Assembly (NCBI GenBank): GCA_002862545.1 | Contig: PKDJ01000260.1 | Span: forward strand, 1-64,000 | Source of the DNA: Pseudomonadota bacterium | GTDB taxonomy: Bacteria > Myxococcota_A > UBA796 > GCA-2862545 | Reading direction: 5' to 3' | Length of the DNA: 64,000 nt | Part shown: in pieces, positions 38,272 through 47,047 of the stretch | Layout: the number at the start of each line of letters is the position of its first letter | How positions within the stretch are numbered: position 1 is the first letter of the stretch | The notes under the pieces: generated by a model | The model's input: the letters and a program-made list of their open reading frames with translations, nothing else | Database searches by the model: none | Told to the model about the DNA's origin: nothing | Position numbers and translations under genes: made by a program

Positions 38272-39963
38272 GTGAATCGCTCGCTGCTCATCCCCCTGCT
38301 CCTGACCGCCTGCAGCGCCGACGAGGCGTCGAAGGTCTCGGAAGCCCCCATGCTCCGGCTCACGCCGTCCGAGTACCACAACACAGTCCGCGACCTGTTC
38401 GGCGTGGCCATCGATCCGGTGGCTCTCCCACCCGACATCGCCATCGAGGGCTTCGAGGGCCAGGAAGAGGGGCAGATCGCCTCCAACTACCTGGTCGAGC
38501 GGTACCAGGAGGCGGCGACCCACTTCAGCGGGCTCGCCCTGCAGTCCCCCTACTTCTTCATCTGCGAGGACTGGGAGGACATGGAGGATCAGGCCCGCGC
38601 CGACTGCGCCTGGAAGAGCCTGCAGGTCTTCGCCAGCCGCGCCTGGCGAGCCCCGCTCGACGCCGACGAGCTCACCCGGCTGAACACGCTGTTCTCGGAC
38701 ACCCTCGCCGCCCATGGCCACGAGTCCGCGGTCCGACTCACCGTCCAGGCGATCCTGCAGTCGCCGCGATTCCTCTTCCGAATGGAGCCCTCTGACACCG
38801 ATGCCGCCTCGGGCTGGCACATCGCCTCACGGCTCTCCTACACCCTGTGGGACACGATGCCCGACCCCGAGCTGTTCGCCGCCGCGAGTGCCGGACAGCT
38901 CGAGACCCCCGAGCAGGTCGAAGCTCAGGCCAGGCGCATGCTCGCCGACCCGCGGGCCCGCCAGGCCGTCGTGCGCTTCCACGAGCAGTGGCTCGGGCTG
39001 GACAAGGTCCACCTGAACAACGCCGACCGCACGACCTACTTCCCGCTCTACGGCACAGACGGAAACCTCGACTTCGGCGAGGAGCACGACTTTCTGGAGC
39101 AGGACGCCGAGGAGGAGTGGGCGATCTCGCTCATCGCGATGCGCCGCTCGATGGAGCTCGAGGCCCAGCTCTTCGTCGAAGAGCAGATCTTCGACGGTCC
39201 GGGCACGCTCGCCGCGCTCCTCACGTCGACGGACGGCTACGCCTCGTCGCACACCGAGGGGATCTACGGCGGACGGTCCACGCGCGAGGGGCCCCTGCGC
39301 CGCTCGCTGAACACCGACGACGGCAACCTCAGCTACCAGGTGACCGTCGAGCCCACCTCCTGGGATCCGACCCAGCGCGCTGGCGTGCTCACGCTGCCGG
39401 CGGTGCTCGCAGGCAACGCCCACCCGGTGCATCCCGCACCCGTCCTCCGCGGCAAGTGGGTGCTCGAGCGTCTGGCCTGCGAGGCCCTGGGCCAGCCGCC
39501 CGACGAGGCGGCTGGTGCGCTACCGCCAGACGTGCCGGAGGCCGAGGGCACGAACCGCTCGCGCCTGGAGTCCGTGACCTCGAACGGCTCGTGTGCGGTC
39601 TGCCACGAGCGGATCAACCCGCCCGGCTTCGCACTCGAGAACTACGACTCGCTCGGCGGCCACCGCACCGTCGACAACGGCCAGCCCATCGACGCCAGCG
39701 GCGCGCTGGACCTCCGCGGCGGAGAATCGCTGCGCTTCGACAGCGCAGTGGAGCTCGCCGCCCAGCTCGCCACGTCCGCACAGGTCCACGACTGCTACGC
39801 CCGACAGTGGGCCACCTATGCCCTCGGCCGGCCCGTCTACGGCGAGGAGCCCTCGGTTGCCGCCATCCAGCAGCGCTTCCGTGACAGCGGCGACGTGCAG
39901 TCCCTGCTCGTCGACCTCGTGACCTCCGATCTGTTCCTCGCTCGCACCCAGGAGACCAAGTGA
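38272..39963 (+). CDS. DUF1592 (DUF1587/1595/1588/1585) domain lipoprotein with c-type heme motif
   Basis: MLRLTPSEYHNTVRDLFGV, LSYTLWDTMPD, FHEQWLGLDKV, NGSCAVCHERINPPGFALENYD. Confidence 0.9.
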   Translation: MNRSLLIPLLLTACSADEASKVSEAPMLRLTPSEYHNTVRDLFGVAIDPVALPPDIAIEGFEGQEEGQIASNYLVERYQEAATHFSGLALQSPYFFICEDWEDMEDQARADCAWKSLQVFASRAWRAPLDADELTRLNTLFSDTLAAHGHESAVRLTVQAILQSPRFLFRMEPSDTDAASGWHIASRLSYTLWDTMPDPELFAAASAGQLETPEQVEAQARRMLADPRARQAVVRFHEQWLGLDKVHLNNADRTTYFPLYGTDGNLDFGEEHDFLEQDAEEEWAISLIAMRRSMELEAQLFVEEQIFDGPGTLAALLTSTDGYASSHTEGIYGGRSTREGPLRRSLNTDDGNLSYQVTVEPTSWDPTQRAGVLTLPAVLAGNAHPVHPAPVLRGKWVLERLACEALGQPPDEAAGALPPDVPEAEGTNRSRLESVTSNGSCAVCHERINPPGFALENYDSLGGHRTVDNGQPIDASGALDLRGGESLRFDSAVELAAQLATSAQVHDCYARQWATYALGRPVYGEEPSVAAIQQRFRDSGDVQSLLVDLVTSDLFLARTQETK

Positions 39964-41306
39964 TGCGCTGCAACCGACGCCAGCTCCTGCAGGCCCTCGG
40001 CCTGGGCACTGCCTCCCTCGCGCTGCCGCGCGTCGCCTTCGCCGGTGAGCGCCCCAAGCGCCTGATCGTGCTCTCCCATGGACACGGGGTGGTCCACGAC
40101 CGCTGGAGGACCTCCTTCGGCAACCCCGACGACCGGGAGTGGCAGCACGACCTGCTCGGCACCGATCCGAGCGAGTGGAGCGACGCCCTGCGTCCGCTCT
40201 ACGACTACCGGGATCGGCTCACGATCTGCGACGGCCTCTCCCTGGCGACCGGCGAGCTCGACGTGCCTGGCTACCGCCACGAGAAGGGCTGGATCCAGGC
40301 CTGGACGGGCGGCTGGGCCTACTTCACCGGGAGCGCTCTGTTCAGCGAGATGCCGTCCCTGGACCAGCTGGTGGCGCGGCAGATCGCGAGGCCCGATCGG
40401 CTGCCCTCTCTCGAGCTGACCATCGACGAGGGCCGTCCGATCGTCCATGCCGGGCGCGCACAGCAGCTCCCGATGGAGGGAGACCCCGCCAAGGTCTGGG
40501 AGCGTCTCTTCGGCCTGTCCACCTCCGACGATCCGACGCTGACGGCGCAGGGCTCCGTGCTGGACTTCGCACATCGCGAGTACGAGAGCCTGATCGGCAA
40601 GATCAGCAGCGTGGAGCAGGCTCGTCTCGGCGACCACTTCGACCTCGTGCGTCAGCTCGAGAAGCGGATCGCCGGTCTGCGGACCGCCTCCTGTGAGGCG
40701 CCTGCGCGACCGACGACGGCGAGCGCCTACGACGCCCAGTTCACCACCATGGCCGAGCTGATCACGGCCGCCTTCGCCTGCGATCTGACCCGAGTGGTCA
40801 GCCTCTCCCTCGGAGACCTGCCTGGCGACGCCTTCGGCTACCCCGGCTCGGATGTGCACGACGGCTTCGCCCACTCGCTGTACTCCTCGGAGCGCTCGGC
40901 CATCGCGATGACCGACTACGTCGCCCACCACGCCAAGCAGGTCGCCCAGCTGGTCGCCATGCTCGAGGCCGTACCCGACGGAGACGGCTCGCTGATGGAC
41001 CACACACTGATCGTGTGGGGCACTGAGCTGGGCGACGGCTGGCACGGCTTCGAGCGCTACGGCGCCGTGATGCTCGGAGGTGGCTGGGCCTGGCAGACCG
41101 GCCGGCAGCTGCACTGGCCCTACGGCACGACCCCCATCGAGATGCTCGTGCCGGGGGGGTACCGCGACGCCGGCCTGCCCCACCAGCACCTGCTCGTGAG
41201 CGCCGCCAACGCCATGGGCCTGGCCGTCGACCACGTCGGGCTTGCCGAGGTGCAGGGCCAGCGCGGCGATCGCGTTCGCCTCACCGGCGGACTTCCTGGA
41301 CTCTGA
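39963..41306 (+). CDS. DUF1552 domain protein, TAT-like signal
   Basis: RCNRRQLLQALGLGTASLALPRVAFA; IVLSHGHGVVHDRW; overlaps the preceding stop. Confidence 0.88.
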   Translation: MRCNRRQLLQALGLGTASLALPRVAFAGERPKRLIVLSHGHGVVHDRWRTSFGNPDDREWQHDLLGTDPSEWSDALRPLYDYRDRLTICDGLSLATGELDVPGYRHEKGWIQAWTGGWAYFTGSALFSEMPSLDQLVARQIARPDRLPSLELTIDEGRPIVHAGRAQQLPMEGDPAKVWERLFGLSTSDDPTLTAQGSVLDFAHREYESLIGKISSVEQARLGDHFDLVRQLEKRIAGLRTASCEAPARPTTASAYDAQFTTMAELITAAFACDLTRVVSLSLGDLPGDAFGYPGSDVHDGFAHSLYSSERSAIAMTDYVAHHAKQVAQLVAMLEAVPDGDGSLMDHTLIVWGTELGDGWHGFERYGAVMLGGGWAWQTGRQLHWPYGTTPIEMLVPGGYRDAGLPHQHLLVSAANAMGLAVDHVGLAEVQGQRGDRVRLTGGLPGL

Positions 41307-41329
41307 ACCCTCACGACGGAGCACACGAC

Positions 41330-41923
41330 ATGCGCATGATCACCCTGATCACTCTCGCCGCCTGCACCGGCAGCGAGATCGGCACCACGAGCACAGACGC
41401 GACCGAGCCCTGGAGCGTCGGCACGACCGAGCCCGGCGGTGGTGACCCAGCGGACGGCGACTTCGAGGACGACGACGACTTCGAAGACGACGACGACGAC
41501 TTCGAGGACGACGACGACTTCGAGGACGACGACAACCTCGAGGACGACGAAGACGCCGAGCACCTCGCGATCTGGTGGGTGGCGGTCCAGCTCGAGGGCG
41601 ACCGACCCGTCGAGGGCTACGGCGGCTTCTACACCGAGCAGGGCCCCTCCTGTGACGTCGAGCACGTGCTGCGGATCGACGGCACGGGTGACTGCCCGGC
41701 CTGCGATGTCTCGCTGCGCGTCACGCGCGTCGAGGAGCAGGTCTGGGAGGATGAAGGAGACACCTGCGCGACGGCGGGCGCCTCCGGCCTGGCCGGGACC
41801 TCGTTCGGCATCGGCATGGTGGGCTCCACCGCCTACCTCGACGATGGATCGGGCTGGCGAGAGGCCGGCTACGCCGGTGCAGACCCCAACGCCTGGCACT
41901 TCGAGCTCCCGGTGTTCGAATGA
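41330..41923 (+). CDS. Lipoprotein with acidic (FEDDDD)n tract and CxxC domain
   Basis: TLAACTG lipobox; DFEDDDDFEDDDDDFEDDDDFEDDD; GDCPACDVSLRV. Confidence 0.82.
   Translation: MRMITLITLAACTGSEIGTTSTDATEPWSVGTTEPGGGDPADGDFEDDDDFEDDDDDFEDDDDFEDDDNLEDDEDAEHLAIWWVAVQLEGDRPVEGYGGFYTEQGPSCDVEHVLRIDGTGDCPACDVSLRVTRVEEQVWEDEGDTCATAGASGLAGTSFGIGMVGSTAYLDDGSGWREAGYAGADPNAWHFELPVFE
41455..41552 (+). repeat. GAC-rich tandem repeat encoding FEDDDD units
   Basis: ttcgaggacgacgacgacttcgaagacgacgacgacgacttcgagg... Confidence 0.9.
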
Positions 41924-42450
41924 CCGCCCGGACTGCACTGGCGAGCATGATGGGGGCGCTGCTCATCACGGCCTGTGGTGGCAACGCCTCCGAGGGCACG
42001 GTCGGGCCGCAGGGCTGGTGGGTCGTGGGCGGCGATGCCGGCCTCAGCGGCGAGGCCTGGGGCGGGAGCGACGACGAGGACGACTACGACGACGAGGAGT
42101 TCGAAGGCGAAGAGCAGGTGTACGCCGTGCTCCTTGCCGGGGACCCTCCGACGACCGCCTTCGTCGACTACTTCCACGCAACCGAGGACGGCATCGCCTG
42201 CGAGCTGGGCTGGGAGGCGAGCATCGAGGGGCCCGCGGAGGGCTGTGAGGGCTGTGAGTCCGCCTACGTGATCCGCATCGGCGCCGAGGACTACCGCGAG
42301 GGTCCGGACTGCGACGCGGTCACCATCACCGCAACCTGGCAGGTCGGCTGGGCTGGCGAGCAGGCCTTCCTCGACAGCGGCGAGGGCTGGAACGACGAGG
42401 GCGAGGTCTGGCTCGACGAAGAGGGCCGCCTCCTCGAGTTCTGGCTCTGA
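41920..42450 (+). CDS. Lipoprotein, tandem paralogue of the preceding CxxC protein
   Basis: LLITACGG lipobox; DDEDDYDDEEFEGEE; EGCEGCESAYVIRI; ATGA overlap with the upstream gene. Confidence 0.8.
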   Translation: MTARTALASMMGALLITACGGNASEGTVGPQGWWVVGGDAGLSGEAWGGSDDEDDYDDEEFEGEEQVYAVLLAGDPPTTAFVDYFHATEDGIACELGWEASIEGPAEGCEGCESAYVIRIGAEDYREGPDCDAVTITATWQVGWAGEQAFLDSGEGWNDEGEVWLDEEGRLLEFWL

Positions 42451-42487
42451 CAGAGGACACGGCACGAGGACGGGATACGGCGCCTGC

Positions 42488-42862
42488 ATGAGCCGTCGTC
42501 TCGTCCTCGTGTTGGCGCTCTTGGGTGCCTGTGCTCACCGGCCCGCGCCGGAGGTCGGCCAGGCCTCCTGGTACGGCAGAGACTTCCGCGGCAAGCCGAC
42601 GGCCTCCGGGGAGCCCTTTCGTCCCTCCCGGCTCACCGCCGCTCACCGCACCCACGCCTTCGGAACGGTGCTGCGGGTCACCCGCACCGACACGGGCCAG
42701 CGCGTTCGGGTGGTCGTCAACGACCGCGGCCCCTTCGTCGCCGGCCGAATCGTCGACCTCGCCCGTGGTGCCGCCCGGCGGATCGACCTCGTGGACGACG
42801 GGGTCACCGAGGTCGAGCTCAAGGTGGTCGGCTGCCGAAGGCGCTACGGCTGCGCGGACTGA
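42488..42862 (+). CDS. rlpA: RlpA-like septal ring lytic transglycosylase lipoprotein
   Basis: LGACA lipobox; GQASWYGRDFRGKPTASGEPF, FGTVLRVTRTDTGQRVRVVVNDRGPF. Confidence 0.92.
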   Translation: MSRRLVLVLALLGACAHRPAPEVGQASWYGRDFRGKPTASGEPFRPSRLTAAHRTHAFGTVLRVTRTDTGQRVRVVVNDRGPFVAGRIVDLARGAARRIDLVDDGVTEVELKVVGCRRRYGCAD

Positions 42863-42868
42863 GCCGCC

Positions 42869-44545
42869 TCACCAGCCCGCGTCGTAGGTCCAGGTCGTCT
42901 CGTAGAGGCTGGGGAAGAACTCCGCCCGGTACAGCTCCCCCTCCTCGGGGACCGACTGGTTCCACACCACCTCGCCGTCCGGGTCGACCTCGCGGATGAA
43001 GGCGTCGCCGACGGCACGCACGAACATCACGCTCTCGCCGTCTGGCATGCGGTCGGCATCGCCCGCCGCCGGGCTGTACCAGCGATCGGGACCACTGGTT
43101 GCCCCATAGGCGAAGTCGACGGTCGCTCGCATGCTGTCCTCGTCGAGCACGAAGCGCACAGCGCGGCTGTAGCTGGCTCCAGGCAGCTCTCCACCGTCGA
43201 CGTCGGCCCGCACGTTGCCGTTGTCCATCACGAGCATCTCGAGCCGGCCGTCCGCCAGGCGCCGCACCTCGGGAGCGTGCTGGTGGTAGGCGAACTCCGC
43301 CGGCGGAAGCTCGGCTGGCGCCGGGGCATCGAGGTCGTCGACGAGCACGAAGTCACCCTGGTAGCCGAATCGCGAGCGAATCTCGCCGCTCGGCGCATCG
43401 ATGCGGATGATCCAGTCCTGGTGCCGGAGCGACATCCAGAAGTGCTCGTTGCCGTCCGCGTCGATGTCGTGCACGAAGGCGTTGGCATGCAGCCAGTCGT
43501 CCTCGTAGTCGATGAACCCACGTCGCCGGTAGGGCAGCTGGTCCTCGTCGATCGACATCCGGTCGCCCGGAGCACCGTGGGCGCTCCAGTCCCACAGGAC
43601 CGCCCCCGTGTCGGGCTCGAACACGATGATGCCTGCGCCGACCGCGTTGCCGTCCGGTGTGCGATCCACGATGGCGGTCAGCACCGCCCAGGCCCCCGCC
43701 CACGCACCCTTGGTGATCTGGATCACCTCGTGCTCGTCGATCCAGTCGTGCTCGAACGTGGCCCCGGTGAGGTCCCGGAGACCGATGCTCCCGAGCGGGT
43801 TGCCGACCACGTCGAAGTGGCTCAGCAGCGAGGGCTCGTCATCGGGGTGAGCGAGGAAGGTGCCGTCGTCGAGCGGACGCACGAACATCGCGTTGAGAGG
43901 GAGGGCGATGTAGAGGTTGGGCCTGCCCTCGCGATCGGTACAGACATAGGCAGGGGGCTCCTCCAGCGACGCGCAGATCGACTCGTGCGGATCGAAGACG
44001 GCACCATCCCCGGGAGTCACCGTGGTCGGACGGTAGCCGGGCGGAGGGCGGGTGGTGACCGACTCTCGAGGTCCCTCGGCAGCCCCGACGACCACCGCCG
44101 CCTCCCAGTCGCCCGGGTACAGACCGAGCACGTGGAGCGCCGTCTCCTCACCTGGTGCGACGACGACCGAGGGTGTCGAGTACAGGAGCGCGCCACCCGC
44201 CGGACCGTAGGCGATCCGCAGGGTGGTCGGCTCGGGAGACGTGAGCGTCGCGGTGGCCGACAGGGGGTTGCCCGTGTTGGTCTCGAGGGACCAGGCGATG
44301 GAGGCCGGATCGACGCCGGACCCACCCGTGCCCGTGCCCGTGCCCGTGCCCGTGCTCGCAGTCCCCGTGCCCGTGCCCGTGCCCGTGCCCGCAGTCCCTG
44401 TACCCGTGCCCCCAGTCCCCGTGCTCGCGCCACCCGGGGCGCCCGCGGCCGTGCTGCCTGAAGAGGTGGCCGGCTCCGCCGAGTCACCGCCCTTTGTCGT
44501 CTCGCCACCACACGCCAGCGCTGCCAGCAGGATCCACGGTCTCAT
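42869..44545 (-). CDS. Arylsulfotransferase (ASST)-like lipoprotein
   Basis: LLAALACGG lipobox; TGTGTG linker; FEHDWIDEHEVIQI, FAYHQHAPEVRRLADGRLEMLVMDNGN. Confidence 0.87.
   Translation of the reverse strand: MRPWILLAALACGGETTKGGDSAEPATSSGSTAAGAPGGASTGTGGTGTGTAGTGTGTGTGTASTGTGTGTGTGGSGVDPASIAWSLETNTGNPLSATATLTSPEPTTLRIAYGPAGGALLYSTPSVVVAPGEETALHVLGLYPGDWEAAVVVGAAEGPRESVTTRPPPGYRPTTVTPGDGAVFDPHESICASLEEPPAYVCTDREGRPNLYIALPLNAMFVRPLDDGTFLAHPDDEPSLLSHFDVVGNPLGSIGLRDLTGATFEHDWIDEHEVIQITKGAWAGAWAVLTAIVDRTPDGNAVGAGIIVFEPDTGAVLWDWSAHGAPGDRMSIDEDQLPYRRRGFIDYEDDWLHANAFVHDIDADGNEHFWMSLRHQDWIIRIDAPSGEIRSRFGYQGDFVLVDDLDAPAPAELPPAEFAYHQHAPEVRRLADGRLEMLVMDNGNVRADVDGGELPGASYSRAVRFVLDEDSMRATVDFAYGATSGPDRWYSPAAGDADRMPDGESVMFVRAVGDAFIREVDPDGEVVWNQSVPEEGELYRAEFFPSLYETTWTYDAGW
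44325..44418 (-). repeat. (CCCGTG)n hexanucleotide repeat encoding TG linker
   Basis: cccgtgcccgtgcccgtgcccgtgcccgtg... interrupted arrays inside the ASST lipoprotein. Confidence 0.9.
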
Positions 44546-44635
44546 GTTGCCTCCGTCCAGGCAGCCTAGACGACCCCACCGCGAGGCGCACCACCAAGTC
44601 GCCGGGTTCCGTACGTCCTCGGACGTACATGACGC

Positions 44636-46087
44636 TCAGTCCTCGAAGTCGGCCATGTGGGCTGCGAGAGCCTCGAGCAGCCGATCCCGCGCGGCCTCGC
44701 TCTCCGCGGTCGGCACGCCCTCCAGCAGGTCGGGACCGTCCTCCAGCTGAGCCGACAGATCATGCAGGCTGACCGTGACCGGACTGCCGACGACGTGACG
44801 CTCGATCAACTTGTAGCGTTCGTCCAGGACGACCCGCAGGTCGAAGGTGTACGGCCCCTCCCCGTTGGGCGACAGACGCTCGGCAAACAGGGTCTCGCGC
44901 CCGGGCGTGGACGGATCGCGGAGCTGCGGCCAGAGGCTGCGGCCATCGATGGGGCCCGCCACCGGAACCGCATCGATGTCGACCCTCGCGTGCTCGGCCA
45001 CCGTGGGCCAGATGTCCACGAGGTGGACGAGCGCCGGGCTGACTCCCGTCGACACCCCTGGGCCCGAGACGATCAGCGGCACGTGAATCCCGCCCTCGGC
45101 CACCGTGGACTTCGCCCGAAGCGCCTCGAACGGTGGCCTCACCGCCTCTCCGGGTGTTCCGTTGTCGCCGGCGGCGATCACCAGTGTGCGCTCGCGCAGC
45201 CCGCCGAGCCCCTCGAGCAGGCGCCCCAGCTCGCGATCCGCCACCGTGAGCGCGGCGTCATAGCGCCAGGGGATGTCCACCTCGTCGCCCTCACTCCCCA
45301 GCTCGAAGCGCTCCGGTGGGACGTGCCACGGAGCGTGTGGAGCCGCGAAGGAGACGAAGGCCAGCCACGGCTCCGGCACCTCGGCCACCCACGCGAGGGC
45401 GTCCTCCACGGTGTCGGTCGTCGCGTAGAGATCGACGAAGGCGTGGGTGCCGTTCGTGTTCTTCTGCCAGCGGAAGTAGCCGGCCACGTCCCGCTCCTCG
45501 GGCGCGTCGTACACGAGATCGAGGTTCTCCATGTGACCTGCGTAGTGCTCGAAGCCCTGCTGGAGCGGATGCAGCAGGTCGGTATCGCTCTGGACGCCGC
45601 TGAGGTGCCACTTACCGAGGGCAGCCGTGGCCCAGGGTCGCGGGGCATGGTCGACCAGCTCGGCCAGGGTCACCTCATCCGCAGGCAGCGCGGCCCGATC
45701 GCGGACGGTGATGATGTGATCCGAGATCCGCGTGCGGCGCCCATAGCGTCCCGTGAGGAGTGCGGCGCGACTCGGCGTGCAGACCGGGTACGCATAGGCG
45801 CGCGTGAACCGGACCCCCTCTGCAGCCAGGGCATCGAGCGTCGGGGTCGGCGGTGCAGCCTCGGCACCGTAGGCCCCCACCTTGTCGACCCCGACGTCGT
45901 CGAGCAAGACGAGCAGGACGTTCGGAGGTAGCTCCCCGGCTGCCGTGTCGGCCGTGGAGGCTCCCGCAGAGCTCGCCCCCCCTCCCGTGGGCGTGGTGCT
46001 GGACACAGCCGAGTCGACCGAGAGAGCACGCTTCTCCCCCGAGGGCGAGCACGCCAGCACCAGCAACACCGCGACCATGGCGTGCAT
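44636..46087 (-). CDS. Sulfatase lipoprotein (Cys-type)
   Basis: From ATG 46087: VLLVLACS lipobox; NVLLVLLDDVGVDKVGAYG; CTPSRAALLTGR formylglycine motif. Confidence 0.94.
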   Translation of the reverse strand: MHAMVAVLLVLACSPSGEKRALSVDSAVSSTTPTGGGASSAGASTADTAAGELPPNVLLVLLDDVGVDKVGAYGAEAAPPTPTLDALAAEGVRFTRAYAYPVCTPSRAALLTGRYGRRTRISDHIITVRDRAALPADEVTLAELVDHAPRPWATAALGKWHLSGVQSDTDLLHPLQQGFEHYAGHMENLDLVYDAPEERDVAGYFRWQKNTNGTHAFVDLYATTDTVEDALAWVAEVPEPWLAFVSFAAPHAPWHVPPERFELGSEGDEVDIPWRYDAALTVADRELGRLLEGLGGLRERTLVIAAGDNGTPGEAVRPPFEALRAKSTVAEGGIHVPLIVSGPGVSTGVSPALVHLVDIWPTVAEHARVDIDAVPVAGPIDGRSLWPQLRDPSTPGRETLFAERLSPNGEGPYTFDLRVVLDERYKLIERHVVGSPVTVSLHDLSAQLEDGPDLLEGVPTAESEAARDRLLEALAAHMADFED

Positions 46088-46147
46088 GTAGTCCAGCGCT
46101 CGCTGCCGCGCCGCATGCGCTACCATCCCGCCTCGGAGGTCACCATC

Positions 46148-46996
46148 ATGACTGCGCTGTGGATGCTCACGACCCTGACGGCCCTCGCGGGCGGCCCCAT
46201 GCTGGACGTCACCGGCAGCTGCCCAGGCCCCATCACCTTCGACGTGATGGGCCTCACTCCCGGCACGCGCATCGCCGTTCTTGCAGGCGCACCGGGCTCC
46301 GACACGCTGCCCGGTGGCCCCTGCGCCGACACGCGGACGGACTTGTCGAGCGTTCGCCTGCTCAGCACCGTCCCCGACTGGGATCGGGACGGGCAGATCA
46401 GCCTCGCGCCCTCCGTGCCTGGAGGCGCCTGTGGTCGGACGGTGCAGGTGATCGACCTCACTACCTGCCTGCTGACCAACACCGAGGTGCTCGGCGCGGT
46501 GGACGTGGAGGTCGACCTCGATCTGACCCCCGGCGATGGTGGTGTCGTCGCGGGTGATGACCCCTACTGGGCCGACAAGGGCTACGTGTTCACTGCCGAC
46601 ACCACCTTCGACATTGCTGGTGGTTCCTGGCAGATCAACATGCCCGCAGACGGCTTCGTGCGCATGAGCGTGTACGAGTGGCCCGAGCTCGGCCTGATCG
46701 CGCGCGGCACGGCCACCTATGGCTCCGGGGCGGAGGAGTGGCTGCGCTCGGACCTCGACTTCACCTTCGTCGGAGGCGAGGAGTACCTCGTCACCTTCTA
46801 CACCAACCGGGCGAGCTCCTCGGTCTTTACCCGCAAGGACAGCCCCTCCTTTGGCTACGCCGTCGACGGCCGCGTGAGCGGCGTGACGGGCTGGTCGTCC
46901 TACAACTCGGGCGACGAGGCCCCAGAGGGCACCGACGCGGACGGCTACCTCGGCAACACCTGGGCGCCGTACCAGCTCCTCCACGTCGTCGAGTGA
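46148..46996 (+). CDS. Secreted protein with N-terminal GSCPG...DLTTC domain
   Basis: Signal peptide from ATG 46148; MLDVTGSCPGPITFDVMGLTPGTRIAVLAG...CGRTVQVIDLTTCLLTN. Confidence 0.75.
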   Translation: MTALWMLTTLTALAGGPMLDVTGSCPGPITFDVMGLTPGTRIAVLAGAPGSDTLPGGPCADTRTDLSSVRLLSTVPDWDRDGQISLAPSVPGGACGRTVQVIDLTTCLLTNTEVLGAVDVEVDLDLTPGDGGVVAGDDPYWADKGYVFTADTTFDIAGGSWQINMPADGFVRMSVYEWPELGLIARGTATYGSGAEEWLRSDLDFTFVGGEEYLVTFYTNRASSSVFTRKDSPSFGYAVDGRVSGVTGWSSYNSGDEAPEGTDADGYLGNTWAPYQLLHVVE

Positions 46997-47011
46997 GTCG
47001 ACCGTGAGCAC

Positions 47012-47042
47012 GGCGCCCGGAGAGCTCGTGTCTCCGGGCGCC
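47012..47042. terminator. Strong bidirectional terminator hairpin
   Basis: GGCGCCCGGAGA-GCTCGTG-TCTCCGGGCGCC, perfect 12-bp arms between convergent genes ending at 46996 and 47048. Confidence 0.75.
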
Positions 47043-47047
47043 TGCGC

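Noticed and set aside
44657-45931. 424-aa plus-strand ORF
   Set aside because: Antisense to the sulfatase, whose CTPSR motif fixes the coding strand.
46087-47011. N-terminal extension of the 791-aa sulfatase ORF
   Set aside because: Antisense to the 46148..46996 gene; lipobox immediately after ATG 46087 marks the true start.
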